From: Massilia sp. PDC64
GTDB lineage: Bacteria; Pseudomonadota; Gammaproteobacteria; Burkholderiales; Burkholderiaceae_D
DNA: 64,000 bases
Direction: 5' to 3'
Assembly (NCBI RefSeq): GCF_900101265.1
Contig: NZ_FMZS01000016.1
Span: forward strand, 1-64,000
Shown here: piece by piece, positions 45,759 to 54,449 of the stretch
How positions within the stretch are numbered: position 1 is the first letter of the stretch
How the letters are laid out: every line of letters begins with the position of its first letter
Made by a program: the position numbers and the translations under genes
The notes under the pieces: generated by a model
What the model was told of the DNA's origin: nothing
Database searches by the model: none
The model's input: only the letters and a program-made list of their open reading frames with translations

Positions 45759-46672
45759 TGCAGGGCCAGCTCCGGGATCAGCGACCGGTGCGCCCCGATG
45801 CCCGCCAGCGCGCCGTCCGCGACTGCGAACGCCACGTTGCCGGCCGGCCGCGCCATGTCGCCGCAACAGAACACGCCGGGCACGCTGCTCGCCTTCTGGG
45901 CGTCCGTCGCCACGTACTGCCCCATCGGACCGCTGTCGAGCGCGCAGCCGAGCTGCTGCGCCAGCGGACTGGCGATGTGCGTGCGCGTGGCAACGAACAG
46001 GCCGGCCAGCGGCAGGCGGCGGCCGTCGCGCAGGACCACGTCGGCCCGGCCTTCGATGCGCGCGACCGGCGTGCGCTCGACGGTCACGCCGCGGCTGGCC
46101 AGCGCCGCCAGCTGCGTCTCCTGCGGTTCGAACGCGCCGTTCAGCAGCAGGGTCACCTGGCCCCAGTCCGGCAGCATCAGCGCCTGGTGCAGCGCCAGTT
46201 CGCCCGCCGCGAGCACGCCGATGGCGCCCCCGTCCAGTTCATAGCCATGGCAGTACGGGCAATGGAACACGCTCGTGCCCCGCCGCTCTTCCAGGCCCTC
46301 CACGGGCGGCAAGGTGTCGGCGACGCCGGTGGCGAGGACGAGCCTGCGCCCGTGCACGGTGCCGCCGTCCGCCAGCGCGACGTCGAAGCCTTCGCCGGCC
46401 GGGTGCGCGGCGACCGCCGTGTCGTTCGCCCACGCCACATTGGGATAGGCAAGCAACTGGGCGCGGCCCTGCGCGGCGATGGCCGCCGCTTCCGTGCCGT
46501 CCTGCGTGAGGAAGCCGTGCGAGCGGTCGGCGTAGCGGTTGCGGCGCCGGCCGGCGTCGATGACGAGCACGCGCCGGCGCGCCCGTGCCAGCTGCAGCGC
46601 CGCGGACAGGCCCGCATAGCTGCCGCCCACGACGATCACGTCGAACCCGGATTCATTCGCTTGGGTGTGCAT
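45755..46672 (-). CDS. NAD(P)/FAD-dependent oxidoreductase, thioredoxin reductase-like
   Basis: 305 residues, soluble flavoprotein. FAD motif VIVVGGSYAGLSAALQLARA (13-32), redox-active CPYC in HCPYCHGYELDG (about 138), NAD(P) region GVLAAGELALHQALML, and the FAD C-terminal motif GVFCCGDMARPAGNVAFAVADGALAG. It may reduce a thioredoxin or another small dithiol partner, or act on quinone/flavin substrates. It starts 20 bases inside the 3' end of the Rrf2 regulator gene on the same strand, so the two are an operon. Confidence 0.9.
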   Translation of the reverse strand: MHTQANESGFDVIVVGGSYAGLSAALQLARARRRVLVIDAGRRRNRYADRSHGFLTQDGTEAAAIAAQGRAQLLAYPNVAWANDTAVAAHPAGEGFDVALADGGTVHGRRLVLATGVADTLPPVEGLEERRGTSVFHCPYCHGYELDGGAIGVLAAGELALHQALMLPDWGQVTLLLNGAFEPQETQLAALASRGVTVERTPVARIEGRADVVLRDGRRLPLAGLFVATRTHIASPLAQQLGCALDSGPMGQYVATDAQKASSVPGVFCCGDMARPAGNVAFAVADGALAGIGAHRSLIPELALQ

Positions 46673-47108
46673 GGTGTCCTCCTTGCTTGGGATAGAGCGC
46701 GTTGAACCGTTCGGACAGTTCCGCCAGCGTGACCTGCGCGAAGCGGGCGAGGAGCAGCGCTTCCGCCTCCGCGAGCGCGTCGGCGAGCGACTGGTTGACG
46801 ACCTTCTCCACGAGGCAGCCGGGCTGCTCGACCCGGTTGCCGATCGCGAACACGGTGGGCGAACCGACCGCCTCGTAGACGTCGCGCAGGGTCACGCGGC
46901 GCAGGTCGGCCGCCACGACCCAGCCGCCGCCGTGTCCCTTTTCCGACGTCACGTAGCCCCGTTCGCGCAGGCCCGCCAGGGTGCGCCGCACGAGCACGGG
47001 ATTCGTGTGCAGGAAGCCCGCCAGCTCTTCCGACGTCAGCGGACGGTCGCTGTGGGCCATGTGCAGCAGCAGGTGCAGGATCGATGAAAGTTTGCTGTCC
47101 GTTCTCAT
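46653..47108 (-). CDS. Rrf2 family transcriptional regulator (single Cys)
   Basis: 151 residues. Winged-helix region: SSILHLLLHMAHSDRPLTSEELAGFLHTNPVLVRRTLAGLRERGYVTSEKGHGGGWVVA (9-68), the Rrf2 pattern. Only one cysteine (in QPGCLVEKV) is seen, so it lacks the three-Cys iron-sulfur site of NsrR/IscR; a thiol redox or metal switch is more likely. ATG 47108 is followed directly by the helix. It overlaps the flavoprotein gene and probably represses it until oxidative or thiol stress occurs. Inference from gene order. Confidence 0.88.
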   Translation of the reverse strand: MRTDSKLSSILHLLLHMAHSDRPLTSEELAGFLHTNPVLVRRTLAGLRERGYVTSEKGHGGGWVVAADLRRVTLRDVYEAVGSPTVFAIGNRVEQPGCLVEKVVNQSLADALAEAEALLLARFAQVTLAELSERFNALYPKQGGHHAHPSE

Positions 47109-47225
47109 GTAACTTATGATAGTACAAAAACGCGCGGCGTGCAGCGCGGTCAATTTGTCCAAGTGGCACGGCCGGCCGGCGGTCCTAGAATGCGGCCCAT
47201 GCATTCCCACCGAACGCGAGACACC

Positions 47226-47828
47226 ATGCACCGCATCCAACGACGACACTTCTGCAAGACCGCCGCCGGCGCCCTGCTGGCCGCCGCCGGCTGCACGCCG
47301 CGCGCGCCGATCTACCGTGGGCTGGACCTGACGGGCGGCCCCTACCGGAGCGACTTCCGGCTGACGGCCGCCGACGGCACGACGGGCTCGCTCGACGACT
47401 ACGCCGGCAAGTACCTGATGCTCTTCTTCGGCTATACCCAGTGCCCGGACGTCTGTCCCACCGCGCTCACCCGCGCGCTGGAAATCCGCCAGCGCCTCGG
47501 CAAGCTCAGGGACCTGGTCCAGGTCGTGTTCATCACGGTCGACCCCGAGCGCGACACGCCCGACATCGTGCGCGAGTACGTGCGCGCGTTCGATCCGGCC
47601 TTCGTCGGGCTGAGCGGCACGGCCGCGCAGACGGCGCAGGCGGCCGCGAACTACCGGGTCGTGTTCCGCAAGGTGCCGAACGGCGCGTCGTACAGCATGG
47701 ATCACACGGCGCTCACCTTCGTCGTCGATCCGCGCCGGCGCGTACGGCTCGCGTTTCCCCATGCGCAGCCGGCGCAGGATTGCGCGGACGACCTGGGCAA
47801 ACTGATGCGCTACGACGGGGCCGCGTAG
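47226..47828 (+). CDS. SCO1/SenC copper chaperone-like lipoprotein
   Basis: 200 residues. Signal ending in AAAGC (lipobox, Cys 23) after RRHFCKTAAGALLAAA. Thioredoxin-like fold with the SCO1 copper ligands C73 and C77 (TQCPDVCPTALTR) and H160 (MDHTALTF). ATG 47226 is chosen; a longer frame begins at 47139 but carries no signal. These proteins help insert copper into cytochrome c oxidase or act as periplasmic thiol reductases. No oxidase genes are adjacent. The gene lies 118 bases from the divergent Rrf2 gene and just before a GMC oxidoreductase. Confidence 0.9.
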   Translation: MHRIQRRHFCKTAAGALLAAAGCTPRAPIYRGLDLTGGPYRSDFRLTAADGTTGSLDDYAGKYLMLFFGYTQCPDVCPTALTRALEIRQRLGKLRDLVQVVFITVDPERDTPDIVREYVRAFDPAFVGLSGTAAQTAQAAANYRVVFRKVPNGASYSMDHTALTFVVDPRRRVRLAFPHAQPAQDCADDLGKLMRYDGAA

Positions 47829-47854
47829 CGCGCGCCGTGCGGTAGAATCCGCGC

Positions 47855-49174
47855 ATGTCCACCCCACCCGCTCCCTGCGACGTCATCGTGGCCGGCACCG
47901 GCCCCGGCGGCGCCAGCGTCGCGCGCGAACTCGCGCGGGCCGGCGCACGCGTACTGATGCTGGAAGCGGGCGGCGCCGCGCCGCTCGCGGGCACCCTGGC
48001 GCAGATGGCCGGGATGGCCGCCGTGCCCGGCAAGGGCGCGTTCCTGCACCGCGACCTGTCGCTGCTCGTACGCGCGCTGACGACCGGCGGCACGTCCACC
48101 ATCAACTTCGCCACCGCCGCGCCGCCGCCGGCCGCCATGTTCGAAAAGCACGGCATCGACCTCGCGCCGGCGCTGGCCGCCTGGCGCGCGGAACTGCCGA
48201 TGGCGCCGCTGCCGGACGACCTCGTCGGCCCGATGGCCGCGCGCATCGCGGCGGGCGCCCGCGCGCAAGGCCTCGCGTGGCGCAAGCTGGACAAGATGAT
48301 CCGGCCGGCCGCGTGCCGCACGGGCTGCTGGCGCTGTGTCTACGGCTGTCCGTTCGGGGCGAAATGGTCGGCGCGGGAACTCGTCGACGACGCACGCACG
48401 CACGGCGCCCGGCTCGTCACGGATGCGCACGTGACCCGCGTGCTGGTGGAAGACGGCCGCGCGGCGGGCGTCGAAGCCCGGGTCGGCGGACGCATGGAAA
48501 CGTTCCGGGCCGGCCTCGTCGTGCTGGCGGCAGGCGGCATCGGCAGCCCGCGCATCCTGCGGGCATCCGGCCTGCTGGAAGGCCCCGTCCCGTTCTTCAG
48601 CGACCCCGTCGTGGCCGTGATGGGGACGGTGGACGGCATCGAGGCCGGCGGCGCCGAGGTGCCGATGGCGGCGGGACTTTACGATGCCGGCGCCGGCATC
48701 AGCCTGGCCGACCTCACGTTGCCCCGCCCCATGTACCAGGCGTTCGCGGCGCAGGCGGGCCGGATCGACCGGCTGGTCGCCCACGACCGCACCCTGACGG
48801 TCATGGTCAAGATCCGCGACGCGATCCGGGGCGACGTCGGCCCGCGCTGGGTCGACAAGACGCTGGCCCCGGAAGACCGGCGCCGCTTCGATGCCGGCAT
48901 CGCGACGGCGCGCGGGATCCTGGAAGCGGCCGGCGCCCGCCACATCTTCGCCAGCCACCATTTCGCCGCGCATCCCGGCGGCACGGTGCGCATCGGGCAC
49001 GCGCTGGACGCGGACCTGGCCACGACCACGCCAGGACTGTACGTGTGCGACGCGTCCGCGATCCCCGAACCGTGGGGCCTGCCGCCCACCCTGACCCTGC
49101 TGTGCCTGGGCTGGCGGCTGGGGCGCCGGCTGGCGCGCGTCAGCGCTTCACAGGCAGCGTCGTCGTCAGTTTGA
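47855..49174 (+). CDS. GMC family oxidoreductase with cysteine cluster
   Basis: 439 residues, FAD-binding motif VIVAGTGPGGASVARELARAGARVLMLEAGG (10-40). A compact motif C154-x3-C158-x2-C161-x3-C165 (RTGCWRCVYGCPFGAKW) looks like an iron-sulfur or zinc site, seen in some GMC and long-chain alcohol oxidase-like proteins. The catalytic His pair region GHALDADLATTTPGLYVCDASAIPE and PPTLTLLCLGWRLG closes the protein. The substrate is an alcohol or similar; unknown. No signal peptide. It starts 26 bases after the SCO1 gene. Its 3' end overlaps the GH3 gene by 35 bases on the opposite strand. Confidence 0.86.
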   Translation: MSTPPAPCDVIVAGTGPGGASVARELARAGARVLMLEAGGAAPLAGTLAQMAGMAAVPGKGAFLHRDLSLLVRALTTGGTSTINFATAAPPPAAMFEKHGIDLAPALAAWRAELPMAPLPDDLVGPMAARIAAGARAQGLAWRKLDKMIRPAACRTGCWRCVYGCPFGAKWSARELVDDARTHGARLVTDAHVTRVLVEDGRAAGVEARVGGRMETFRAGLVVLAAGGIGSPRILRASGLLEGPVPFFSDPVVAVMGTVDGIEAGGAEVPMAAGLYDAGAGISLADLTLPRPMYQAFAAQAGRIDRLVAHDRTLTVMVKIRDAIRGDVGPRWVDKTLAPEDRRRFDAGIATARGILEAAGARHIFASHHFAAHPGGTVRIGHALDADLATTTPGLYVCDASAIPEPWGLPPTLTLLCLGWRLGRRLARVSASQAASSSV

Positions 49175-51314
49175 TGTCCGCCGACGACTCGCCCACCATC
49201 AGCTGCACGGGCACGGCTTCGACGTCGAAACGGCCCGCCTGCGTGTTCCAGTAGGCGAGGCGCTGCGCGGCGAGCGGAATGCGCACGGTGCGCGTCTCGC
49301 CGGGCTTCAGGTTGACGCGCTGGAAGCCGACCAGTGCCTGGCGCGGCCGCTCCACCTGCGACTTCGGCCAGGCCGCGTACAGCTCGACGACGCTGTCGCC
49401 TGCCACCTTGCCCGTGTTCGTCACGTCCACGTCGACGTTCACGGTGCCGCCTGCCGCCAGCGCCGGCGCGCTCGTGCGCAGCTTCCCATATTTGAAGGTC
49501 GTGTAGGACAGGCCGTGCCCGAACGGGAACAGGGGCTGGCCCTTGAAGTACATGTACGTGCGGCCATGGCGGATGTCGTAGTCCATCATGGGCGGCAGCT
49601 GGGACTCCGCCGCCGGCCACGTCGCCACGAGCTTGCCGCCCGGGTTGTAGTCGCCGAACAGGACCTTGGCCAGCGCCGTGCCCTGGTCCTGCGACGAGTG
49701 CGCCATCTGCACGATCGCGGGCACGTGCTCCTTCGCCCAGTTGATCGTGTACGGGAAACTCGACACGAGGACCATCACCGTGCGGGGATTCGCCGCCAGC
49801 ACCTGTTTGACGAGGCCTTCCTGCGCGAGGGCCAGGGTCTCGCGGTCGCGGCCTTCGCGGCCGTCGCCCGGGTCTGCGCACGGCTTCGTGCCCGCGTCGG
49901 TCCACTCGTGCGCCATGTTCGGGCCGCAGGTCGGGTCGTTGCCGACGACGACGATGGCCACGTCCGCGTCGCGCGCCGCCTTCACGGCCGCATCGTTCGC
50001 ACTGTCGGCCGCATGCGTGACGGTCACGCCGGGGCCCACGGCCGCCTTGATGCCGGCCAGCGCCGTCACCGTGTACGGCGCGATGCCGCCGTACCAGTCC
50101 CAGTGCACGCTGTCCGCGTGCGGACCGATGACGGCGATACGCTTGACGCCCGTCTTTGCGAGCGGCAGCGCGTGGTTGTCGTTCTTCATCAGCACGATGG
50201 ATTCCAGCGCCATCTTCAGCGACACGGCCTTGTGCGCCGCGCTGTCCCACGGGGCCGGGCCATCCTTGATCGCGGCGTAAGGATTGCCGGCGGGCGGGTC
50301 GATAAGGCCCAGCCTGATCGTCGTGCGGAATTTACGTGCGAGTGCGTCGTCGAGGTCGGCCACCGTGATGGTGCCCTCCTTGAGCGCCGCGCGCAGCTCG
50401 TCCTGGTATTTGTCGAGGTACTGGTTGATGCCGGCCTTCAGGCCCGCGACGGCCGCCGCCTTCTGGTCCGGATACCGTTTATACAGTTTCACGAGATTGC
50501 CGATGGCGCCGCCGTCGCTCGAGATCACGTCCGCGTTCCATTGCCCGATCACGAGGCTGCGCAGCACGGGATGCACGCCCATCGGCGTCCCGTTCCACGC
50601 GTTATAGGACGCCATCAGGGCGCGCGCACCGCCGTCCTCGAACGCCATGCGGAACGGCGCCGCATAGTATTCGTGGAACTGGCGCTCGTCGAAATCGGAC
50701 GACGAGTTGCCGCGCCCGTTCTCGTTGCTGTTCGCGAGGAAGTGCTTCAGGAGCGCGGCGCCGCGCCAGACCTTCGGGTCGTCGCCCTGGATGCCGCGCG
50801 TGAACGCCGTCGCCATCGTCCCGACAAGGAACGCGTCCTCGCCGTAGACCTCTTCGCCGCGGCCCCAGCGCGGGTCGCGCGCGAGGTCGGACTGCGGCCC
50901 CCATTGCATCAGCATGGGATGCCTGTATTTCTCGCTCTGCGTGATGTAGCGGGCTTCCGTCGACTGCACGGCGCCGGCCTGGCGCACGAGTTCGGGATCC
51001 CAGGTCGCGCCCATGCCGGGCGGCTGCGGGAATTGCGTCGTCGGGATGGGCTGGCGCTGGCGCTTGGATTCGCCCCGCTGCACGAGGCCATGGATGCCTT
51101 CCGTCGCGCCGAAGCTGGGGATCCCGAGGCGCGGCACGCCGGAATCCGTCGACAGCGCGTCGATCTTTTCGTCGGGCGTCATCAGGGCCAGGATGTTGGC
51201 GATGCGTTGTTGCGGGGGGAGGTTCGGGTCCTGGAACGGATACGTCGCAGCGTGGGCGCCGCCGGCGCACAATGCGGCGGCGAGCGCCACCGCGCGAAGG
51301 ATGTTCGACTGCAT
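49140..51314 (-). CDS. Glycoside hydrolase family 3 (beta-glucosidase/xylosidase type)
   Basis: 724 residues with Sec signal (AVALAAALCAGGAHAA, cleavage near 23). GH3 N-terminal barrel: GIPSFGATEGIHGLVQ (64-79), DPRWGRGEEVYGED (147-160), KHF at about 190-192, and ISSDGGAI (264-271), in which D267 is the expected nucleophile. Then a C-terminal domain and a fibronectin III-like tail (VDVTNTGKVAGDSVVELY). Periplasmic exo-glycosidase that would trim oligosaccharides; beta-glucosidase or beta-xylosidase both possible. Two LacI-type palindromes lie 23 and 56 bases upstream of its ATG, so it is probably sugar-regulated. Confidence 0.93.
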   Translation of the reverse strand: MQSNILRAVALAAALCAGGAHAATYPFQDPNLPPQQRIANILALMTPDEKIDALSTDSGVPRLGIPSFGATEGIHGLVQRGESKRQRQPIPTTQFPQPPGMGATWDPELVRQAGAVQSTEARYITQSEKYRHPMLMQWGPQSDLARDPRWGRGEEVYGEDAFLVGTMATAFTRGIQGDDPKVWRGAALLKHFLANSNENGRGNSSSDFDERQFHEYYAAPFRMAFEDGGARALMASYNAWNGTPMGVHPVLRSLVIGQWNADVISSDGGAIGNLVKLYKRYPDQKAAAVAGLKAGINQYLDKYQDELRAALKEGTITVADLDDALARKFRTTIRLGLIDPPAGNPYAAIKDGPAPWDSAAHKAVSLKMALESIVLMKNDNHALPLAKTGVKRIAVIGPHADSVHWDWYGGIAPYTVTALAGIKAAVGPGVTVTHAADSANDAAVKAARDADVAIVVVGNDPTCGPNMAHEWTDAGTKPCADPGDGREGRDRETLALAQEGLVKQVLAANPRTVMVLVSSFPYTINWAKEHVPAIVQMAHSSQDQGTALAKVLFGDYNPGGKLVATWPAAESQLPPMMDYDIRHGRTYMYFKGQPLFPFGHGLSYTTFKYGKLRTSAPALAAGGTVNVDVDVTNTGKVAGDSVVELYAAWPKSQVERPRQALVGFQRVNLKPGETRTVRIPLAAQRLAYWNTQAGRFDVEAVPVQLMVGESSADIKLTTTLPVKR

Positions 51315-51336
51315 GTTGTCTCCTTGTGAACGTTTT

Positions 51337-51350
51337 TGTTAGCGCGAACA
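51337..51350. promoter_or_regulatory. LacI-type operator-like palindrome 1
   Basis: TGTTAGCG-CGAACA matches the LacI/GalR consensus TGTTAGCGCTAACA with one changed base and the central CG. It is 23 bases upstream of the GH3 ATG and between that gene and the halogenase gene. Confidence 0.6.
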
Positions 51351-51369
51351 TACTCATCATACCTCGTAA

Positions 51370-51383
51370 TGAAACCGTTTTCA
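51370..51383. promoter_or_regulatory. LacI-type operator-like palindrome 2
   Basis: TGAAACCGTTTTCA is a 14-bp palindrome with one mismatch (central CG, arms TGAAA/TTTCA), the second common LacI-family form. It is 56 bases upstream of GH3 and 106 bases before the halogenase gene. No LacI-family gene is in the window. Confidence 0.55.
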
Positions 51384-51488
51384 CAACACTCGTCGCGAAG
51401 ATCGTGTCCTGCGCTAAAAGTTTCTTGCGTGGCGTAAAGACATCAGTACAATCGACGTGCATACAAACAGGAGACAGCAGGAGACAGC

Positions 51489-52964
51489 ATGACTTATGAA
51501 CGCATCGTGGTCCTCGGCGGCGGCACGGCCGGCTGGATGGCCGCGACGGCCCTCGCGACGGGCATGAAGGGCTCGACGGTGGAACTGGTGGAATCGGAGG
51601 AGATCGGCACGGTCGGCGTCGGCGAAGCCACCTTCCCCTCGATCCGCAACTACCACCAGATCCTGGGCATCCCCGAAGCGGACTTCCTGCGGGCGACGAA
51701 CGGCACGTACAAGCTGGGCATCCGGTTCCGCGACTGGCGCGTCAAGGGCGAGGACTATTACCACACGTTCGGCGACTTCGGCATGCTGAGCGGACCCGAG
51801 TCGCTGTGGGGCCAGTACCGCCGCCATCCGCGCGCGCACCTGCCCACGTTCGGCGAGCAATGCCTGCCCACCGTGATGGCGATGAACGACCGCTTCTGCG
51901 CGCCCGGCAAGGACGCCGCGAACTTCAACTACGCGTATCACTTCGACGCGACCCTGTACGCCCGCTTCCTGCGCGACGTCGGCGTGAAGCGCGGCGTGCG
52001 CCGCACCGAGGGCAAGGTCGTCGAGGTGGCGCGCCGGCCCGACGGCGGCGTCGCGTCGCTCAGGCTCGACGACGGCCGTGTCGTCAAGGCCGACCTCTTC
52101 GTCGACTGTTCCGGGTTCTCCTCGCTGCTGCTGGGCCGCACGCTGGGCGAACCGTTCGTCGACTTTTCGCACTGGCTGCCCGTCGACCGCGCCTGGGCCG
52201 TGCCGTCCGCCCGCGTGGGCGACAACCTGACGCCGTACACCCGCGCGACGGCGCTGGACGCCGGCTGGGCGTGGCGCATTCCCCTGCAGGACCGCACGGG
52301 CTACGGCCACGTGTTCTCCAGCCGCTTCATCGACGAGGACAAGGCGCGCGAACAGCTGCTGCAGCAGCTCGACGGCGAGGCGCTCGCGGAACCGCGCCTG
52401 CTGCGCTTCACGACGGGCCACCGCGCGAAATTCTGGTCGCACAACGTCGTCGGCATCGGCCTCGCGACGGGCTTCCTCGAACCGCTCGAATCGACCAGCA
52501 TCTACCTCGTGCAGGCCGGCGTCGGCCGCCTGATGACCCTGCTGCAGGGCGGCGGGCCCGTCGCGCCGCATCTCGTCGACGCATACAACATGGGGCTCAC
52601 GCGCCAGTTCGAACGCATCCGCGACTTCATCCTGATGCACTACTGCCTGACCGCGCGCCGCGACACGCCGTTCTGGCAATACATGGCCGCCGCGGACCTG
52701 CCGGAAACACTGGCGTACAAGCTGCACGCGTGGCGCGAGACGGGCATATTGCACCAGTACGACGAGGAAGGCTTCGACGGCCACAGCTGGCTCGCGATCC
52801 ACGCGGGCATGCAGAACTGGCCGGTGCGCAGCGATCCGACGCTGAAGCTGATTCCCGAGGCGCAGTCGCTGGAATGGGTGCGCGAGCGGGCGAGCCAGCT
52901 GGCTGCCGCCGTCGCGACGGTGCCGACGCACCAGGCGTTCCTGGACAAGGTGCTGGGTCGCTGA
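51489..52964 (+). CDS. Flavin-dependent tryptophan halogenase-like protein
   Basis: 491 residues. FAD motif VVLGGGTAGWMAATALA (7-23), then the halogenase fingerprints: K75 in NGTYKLGIRFRDW, the WxWxIP motif as GWAWRIP (259-265), and GFLEPLESTSIYL (328-340) with E334, equivalents of the lysine and glutamate that generate the halogenating agent. The catalytic set is thus intact. Homologues are common next to TonB receptors and glycan genes in proteobacteria, and some lack halogenase activity. It lies opposite the GH3 gene across the LacI-type sites. Substrate unknown. Confidence 0.88.
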   Translation: MTYERIVVLGGGTAGWMAATALATGMKGSTVELVESEEIGTVGVGEATFPSIRNYHQILGIPEADFLRATNGTYKLGIRFRDWRVKGEDYYHTFGDFGMLSGPESLWGQYRRHPRAHLPTFGEQCLPTVMAMNDRFCAPGKDAANFNYAYHFDATLYARFLRDVGVKRGVRRTEGKVVEVARRPDGGVASLRLDDGRVVKADLFVDCSGFSSLLLGRTLGEPFVDFSHWLPVDRAWAVPSARVGDNLTPYTRATALDAGWAWRIPLQDRTGYGHVFSSRFIDEDKAREQLLQQLDGEALAEPRLLRFTTGHRAKFWSHNVVGIGLATGFLEPLESTSIYLVQAGVGRLMTLLQGGGPVAPHLVDAYNMGLTRQFERIRDFILMHYCLTARRDTPFWQYMAAADLPETLAYKLHAWRETGILHQYDEEGFDGHSWLAIHAGMQNWPVRSDPTLKLIPEAQSLEWVRERASQLAAAVATVPTHQAFLDKVLGR

Positions 52965-52972
52965 CCCATACA

Positions 52973-53058
52973 CGTCGTTCCCGCGCAGGCGGGAACCCAA
53001 TTTTGCATGCTCTACGACCGCGCAACGAACTTGGGCCCCGGCCTTCGCCGGGGCGACG
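52973..53058. repeat. REP-like double hairpin element, copy 2
   Basis: GTTCCCGC-GCAG-GCGGGAAC (52977-52996) and GCCCCGGC-CTTC-GCCGGGGC (53035-53054), with CGTC/GACG at the ends and CCCAA/TTGGG next to the hairpins. Same plan as copy 1 at 35336-35418. It lies between the convergent halogenase and TetR genes, where it can act as a transcription stop or be a REP family insertion. Confidence 0.8.
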
Positions 53059-53060
53059 GT

Positions 53061-53696
53061 TCATGCCGTAGTGGCCAACCGCTCCAGCCACGCACACAAC
53101 ATATCGGCCAGCGCATCCGCGTACACGACGATCTCCTCCGGCGTGCGTGGCCGCTCCGAGAACTGCTTGCCGACCGCGGACAGCGTATCGGTGAGCAGGT
53201 CGGCCGCAAGCGTGCGCGTGGCCTCCGGCGCCGCCGGCAGTGCCTCGCGCATGAACGTCCGCACGGCCTGTTCCCCCGACTGCCTGACCTCGCGCGCTTC
53301 CGGCGCGTCGCGGTACAGCGGCGCCGCATCGTTCAGCGCCACGCGCATCGCCGCCTCCTCGCATTCCGACCGCACGAACGCATGCACCAGCGACCGCAGC
53401 CGGTCCAGCGGCGGTCGCGCCGTGTCCGCGAGGATGGCGGACAGCATGGCCGTCGTGCGACGCCATTCGTCGCTCTGCAGCCGGAACAGGATCGCCGCCT
53501 TGTTCGGGAAATACTGGTACAGCGAGCCCACGCTCACCCCCGCCTTTTCCGCCACGCGCGATGTCGTGAAGCGCTGCGCCCCTTCGGCCGCCAAAACCTG
53601 AACAGCCGCCTCCAGCACGGCCGCCACGAGCTCGTTGGAGCGGGCCTGTTTCGGTGCCTTGCGCGAGGCGATCTGGGGGCGGCGGCGTTCGGTCAT
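53061..53696 (-). CDS. TetR family regulator
   Basis: 211 residues. The helix-turn-helix (RFTTSRVAEKAGVSVGSLYQYFPNKAAILFRLQ, about 41-73) matches the TetR pattern with SVGSLYQYF. The C-terminal part is a helical ligand domain. ATG 53696 is preferred to a longer frame to 53768 that crosses the shared promoter. It is divergent from the O-methyltransferase gene with a 33-bp inverted repeat between them, so it probably represses that gene and itself. Confidence 0.9.
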   Translation of the reverse strand: MTERRRPQIASRKAPKQARSNELVAAVLEAAVQVLAAEGAQRFTTSRVAEKAGVSVGSLYQYFPNKAAILFRLQSDEWRRTTAMLSAILADTARPPLDRLRSLVHAFVRSECEEAAMRVALNDAAPLYRDAPEAREVRQSGEQAVRTFMREALPAAPEATRTLAADLLTDTLSAVGKQFSERPRTPEEIVVYADALADMLCAWLERLATTA

Positions 53697-53710
53697 CGGG
53701 GGCTCCGGGA

Positions 53711-53743
53711 ATGCGAATAGAAAACCTGAAGGATTATTCGCAT
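53711..53743. promoter_or_regulatory. Inverted repeat between TetR and methyltransferase genes
   Basis: ATGCGAATA (53711-53719) and TATTCGCAT (53735-53743) are a perfect 9-bp inverted repeat with a 15-base spacer, 15 bases upstream of the TetR ATG and 37 bases upstream of the O-methyltransferase ATG. A likely TetR-family operator. Confidence 0.65.
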
Positions 53744-53779
53744 AATAACCGGACCCATTCACGACCACAAGGAACCACG

Positions 53780-54442
53780 ATGACCACGCTCACCACCGAT
53801 CCCGTCGCCCCGCTGCTGGCGCGCCTGTTCGCCGAGACCGACGCCGAATCGCCGCTCGCCGCCTGCCGCGACCTGCCGGAGGCGGAACTGCAACGTCTCA
53901 TGCGCAGCAAGACTGACTACCGCGACCTGTACGGCCGCCTGAAAGACCTGGCCCTGCCCGTCTCGCGCGGCACCGGCGTCCTGCTCTACATGCTGGCGCG
54001 CTCGAGCCGGGCCCGGACGATCGTCGAATTCGGCACGTCGTTCGGCATCTCGACCATCCACCTGGCCGCCGCCCTGCGCGACAACGGCGGCGGGCGCCTC
54101 ATCACGAGCGAATTCGAAGCGGCGAAGGTCGAGCGGGCGCGCGCCAACCTGGATGCCGCGGGCCTGCTCGATCTCGTCGAGATCCGCACGGGCGACGCGC
54201 TGCAGACGCTCGCCGGCGATCTGCCGGACGCCATCGACCTCGTCCTGCTGGACGGCGCCAAGGCCTTGTATCCCGACGTCCTCGCGCTGCTGGAACCGCA
54301 CCTGCGGCCGGGTGCGGCCATCGTCGCGGACAATGCGGACTACAGCCCGGACTACCTCGCCCGCGTGCGCGCGCCGGCGTCCGGCTATCTGTCGATGCCG
54401 TTCGACGACGACGTCGAACTGTCCGTGTGGACGGGCCGATAA
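53780..54442 (+). CDS. O-methyltransferase (COMT-like)
   Basis: 220 residues, soluble. SAM motif IVEFGTSFGISTIHLAAALRDNGGG (about 82-106), then GRLITSEFEAAKVERARANL, and the metal site region IDLVLLDGAKALYPDVLALL plus DNADYS. This is the cation-dependent caffeoyl-CoA/catechol O-methyltransferase class, acting on small hydroxylated compounds. AAGGAA lies 5 bases before ATG 53780. Under the control of the divergent TetR gene by position. Substrate unknown. Confidence 0.88.
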   Translation: MTTLTTDPVAPLLARLFAETDAESPLAACRDLPEAELQRLMRSKTDYRDLYGRLKDLALPVSRGTGVLLYMLARSSRARTIVEFGTSFGISTIHLAAALRDNGGGRLITSEFEAAKVERARANLDAAGLLDLVEIRTGDALQTLAGDLPDAIDLVLLDGAKALYPDVLALLEPHLRPGAAIVADNADYSPDYLARVRAPASGYLSMPFDDDVELSVWTGR

Positions 54443-54449
54443 CGCATTC

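Noticed and set aside
47101..47130. Operator for the Rrf2 regulator
   Set aside because: TGTA...TACA lies near the ATG, but the inner symmetry is poor, so it is not listed.
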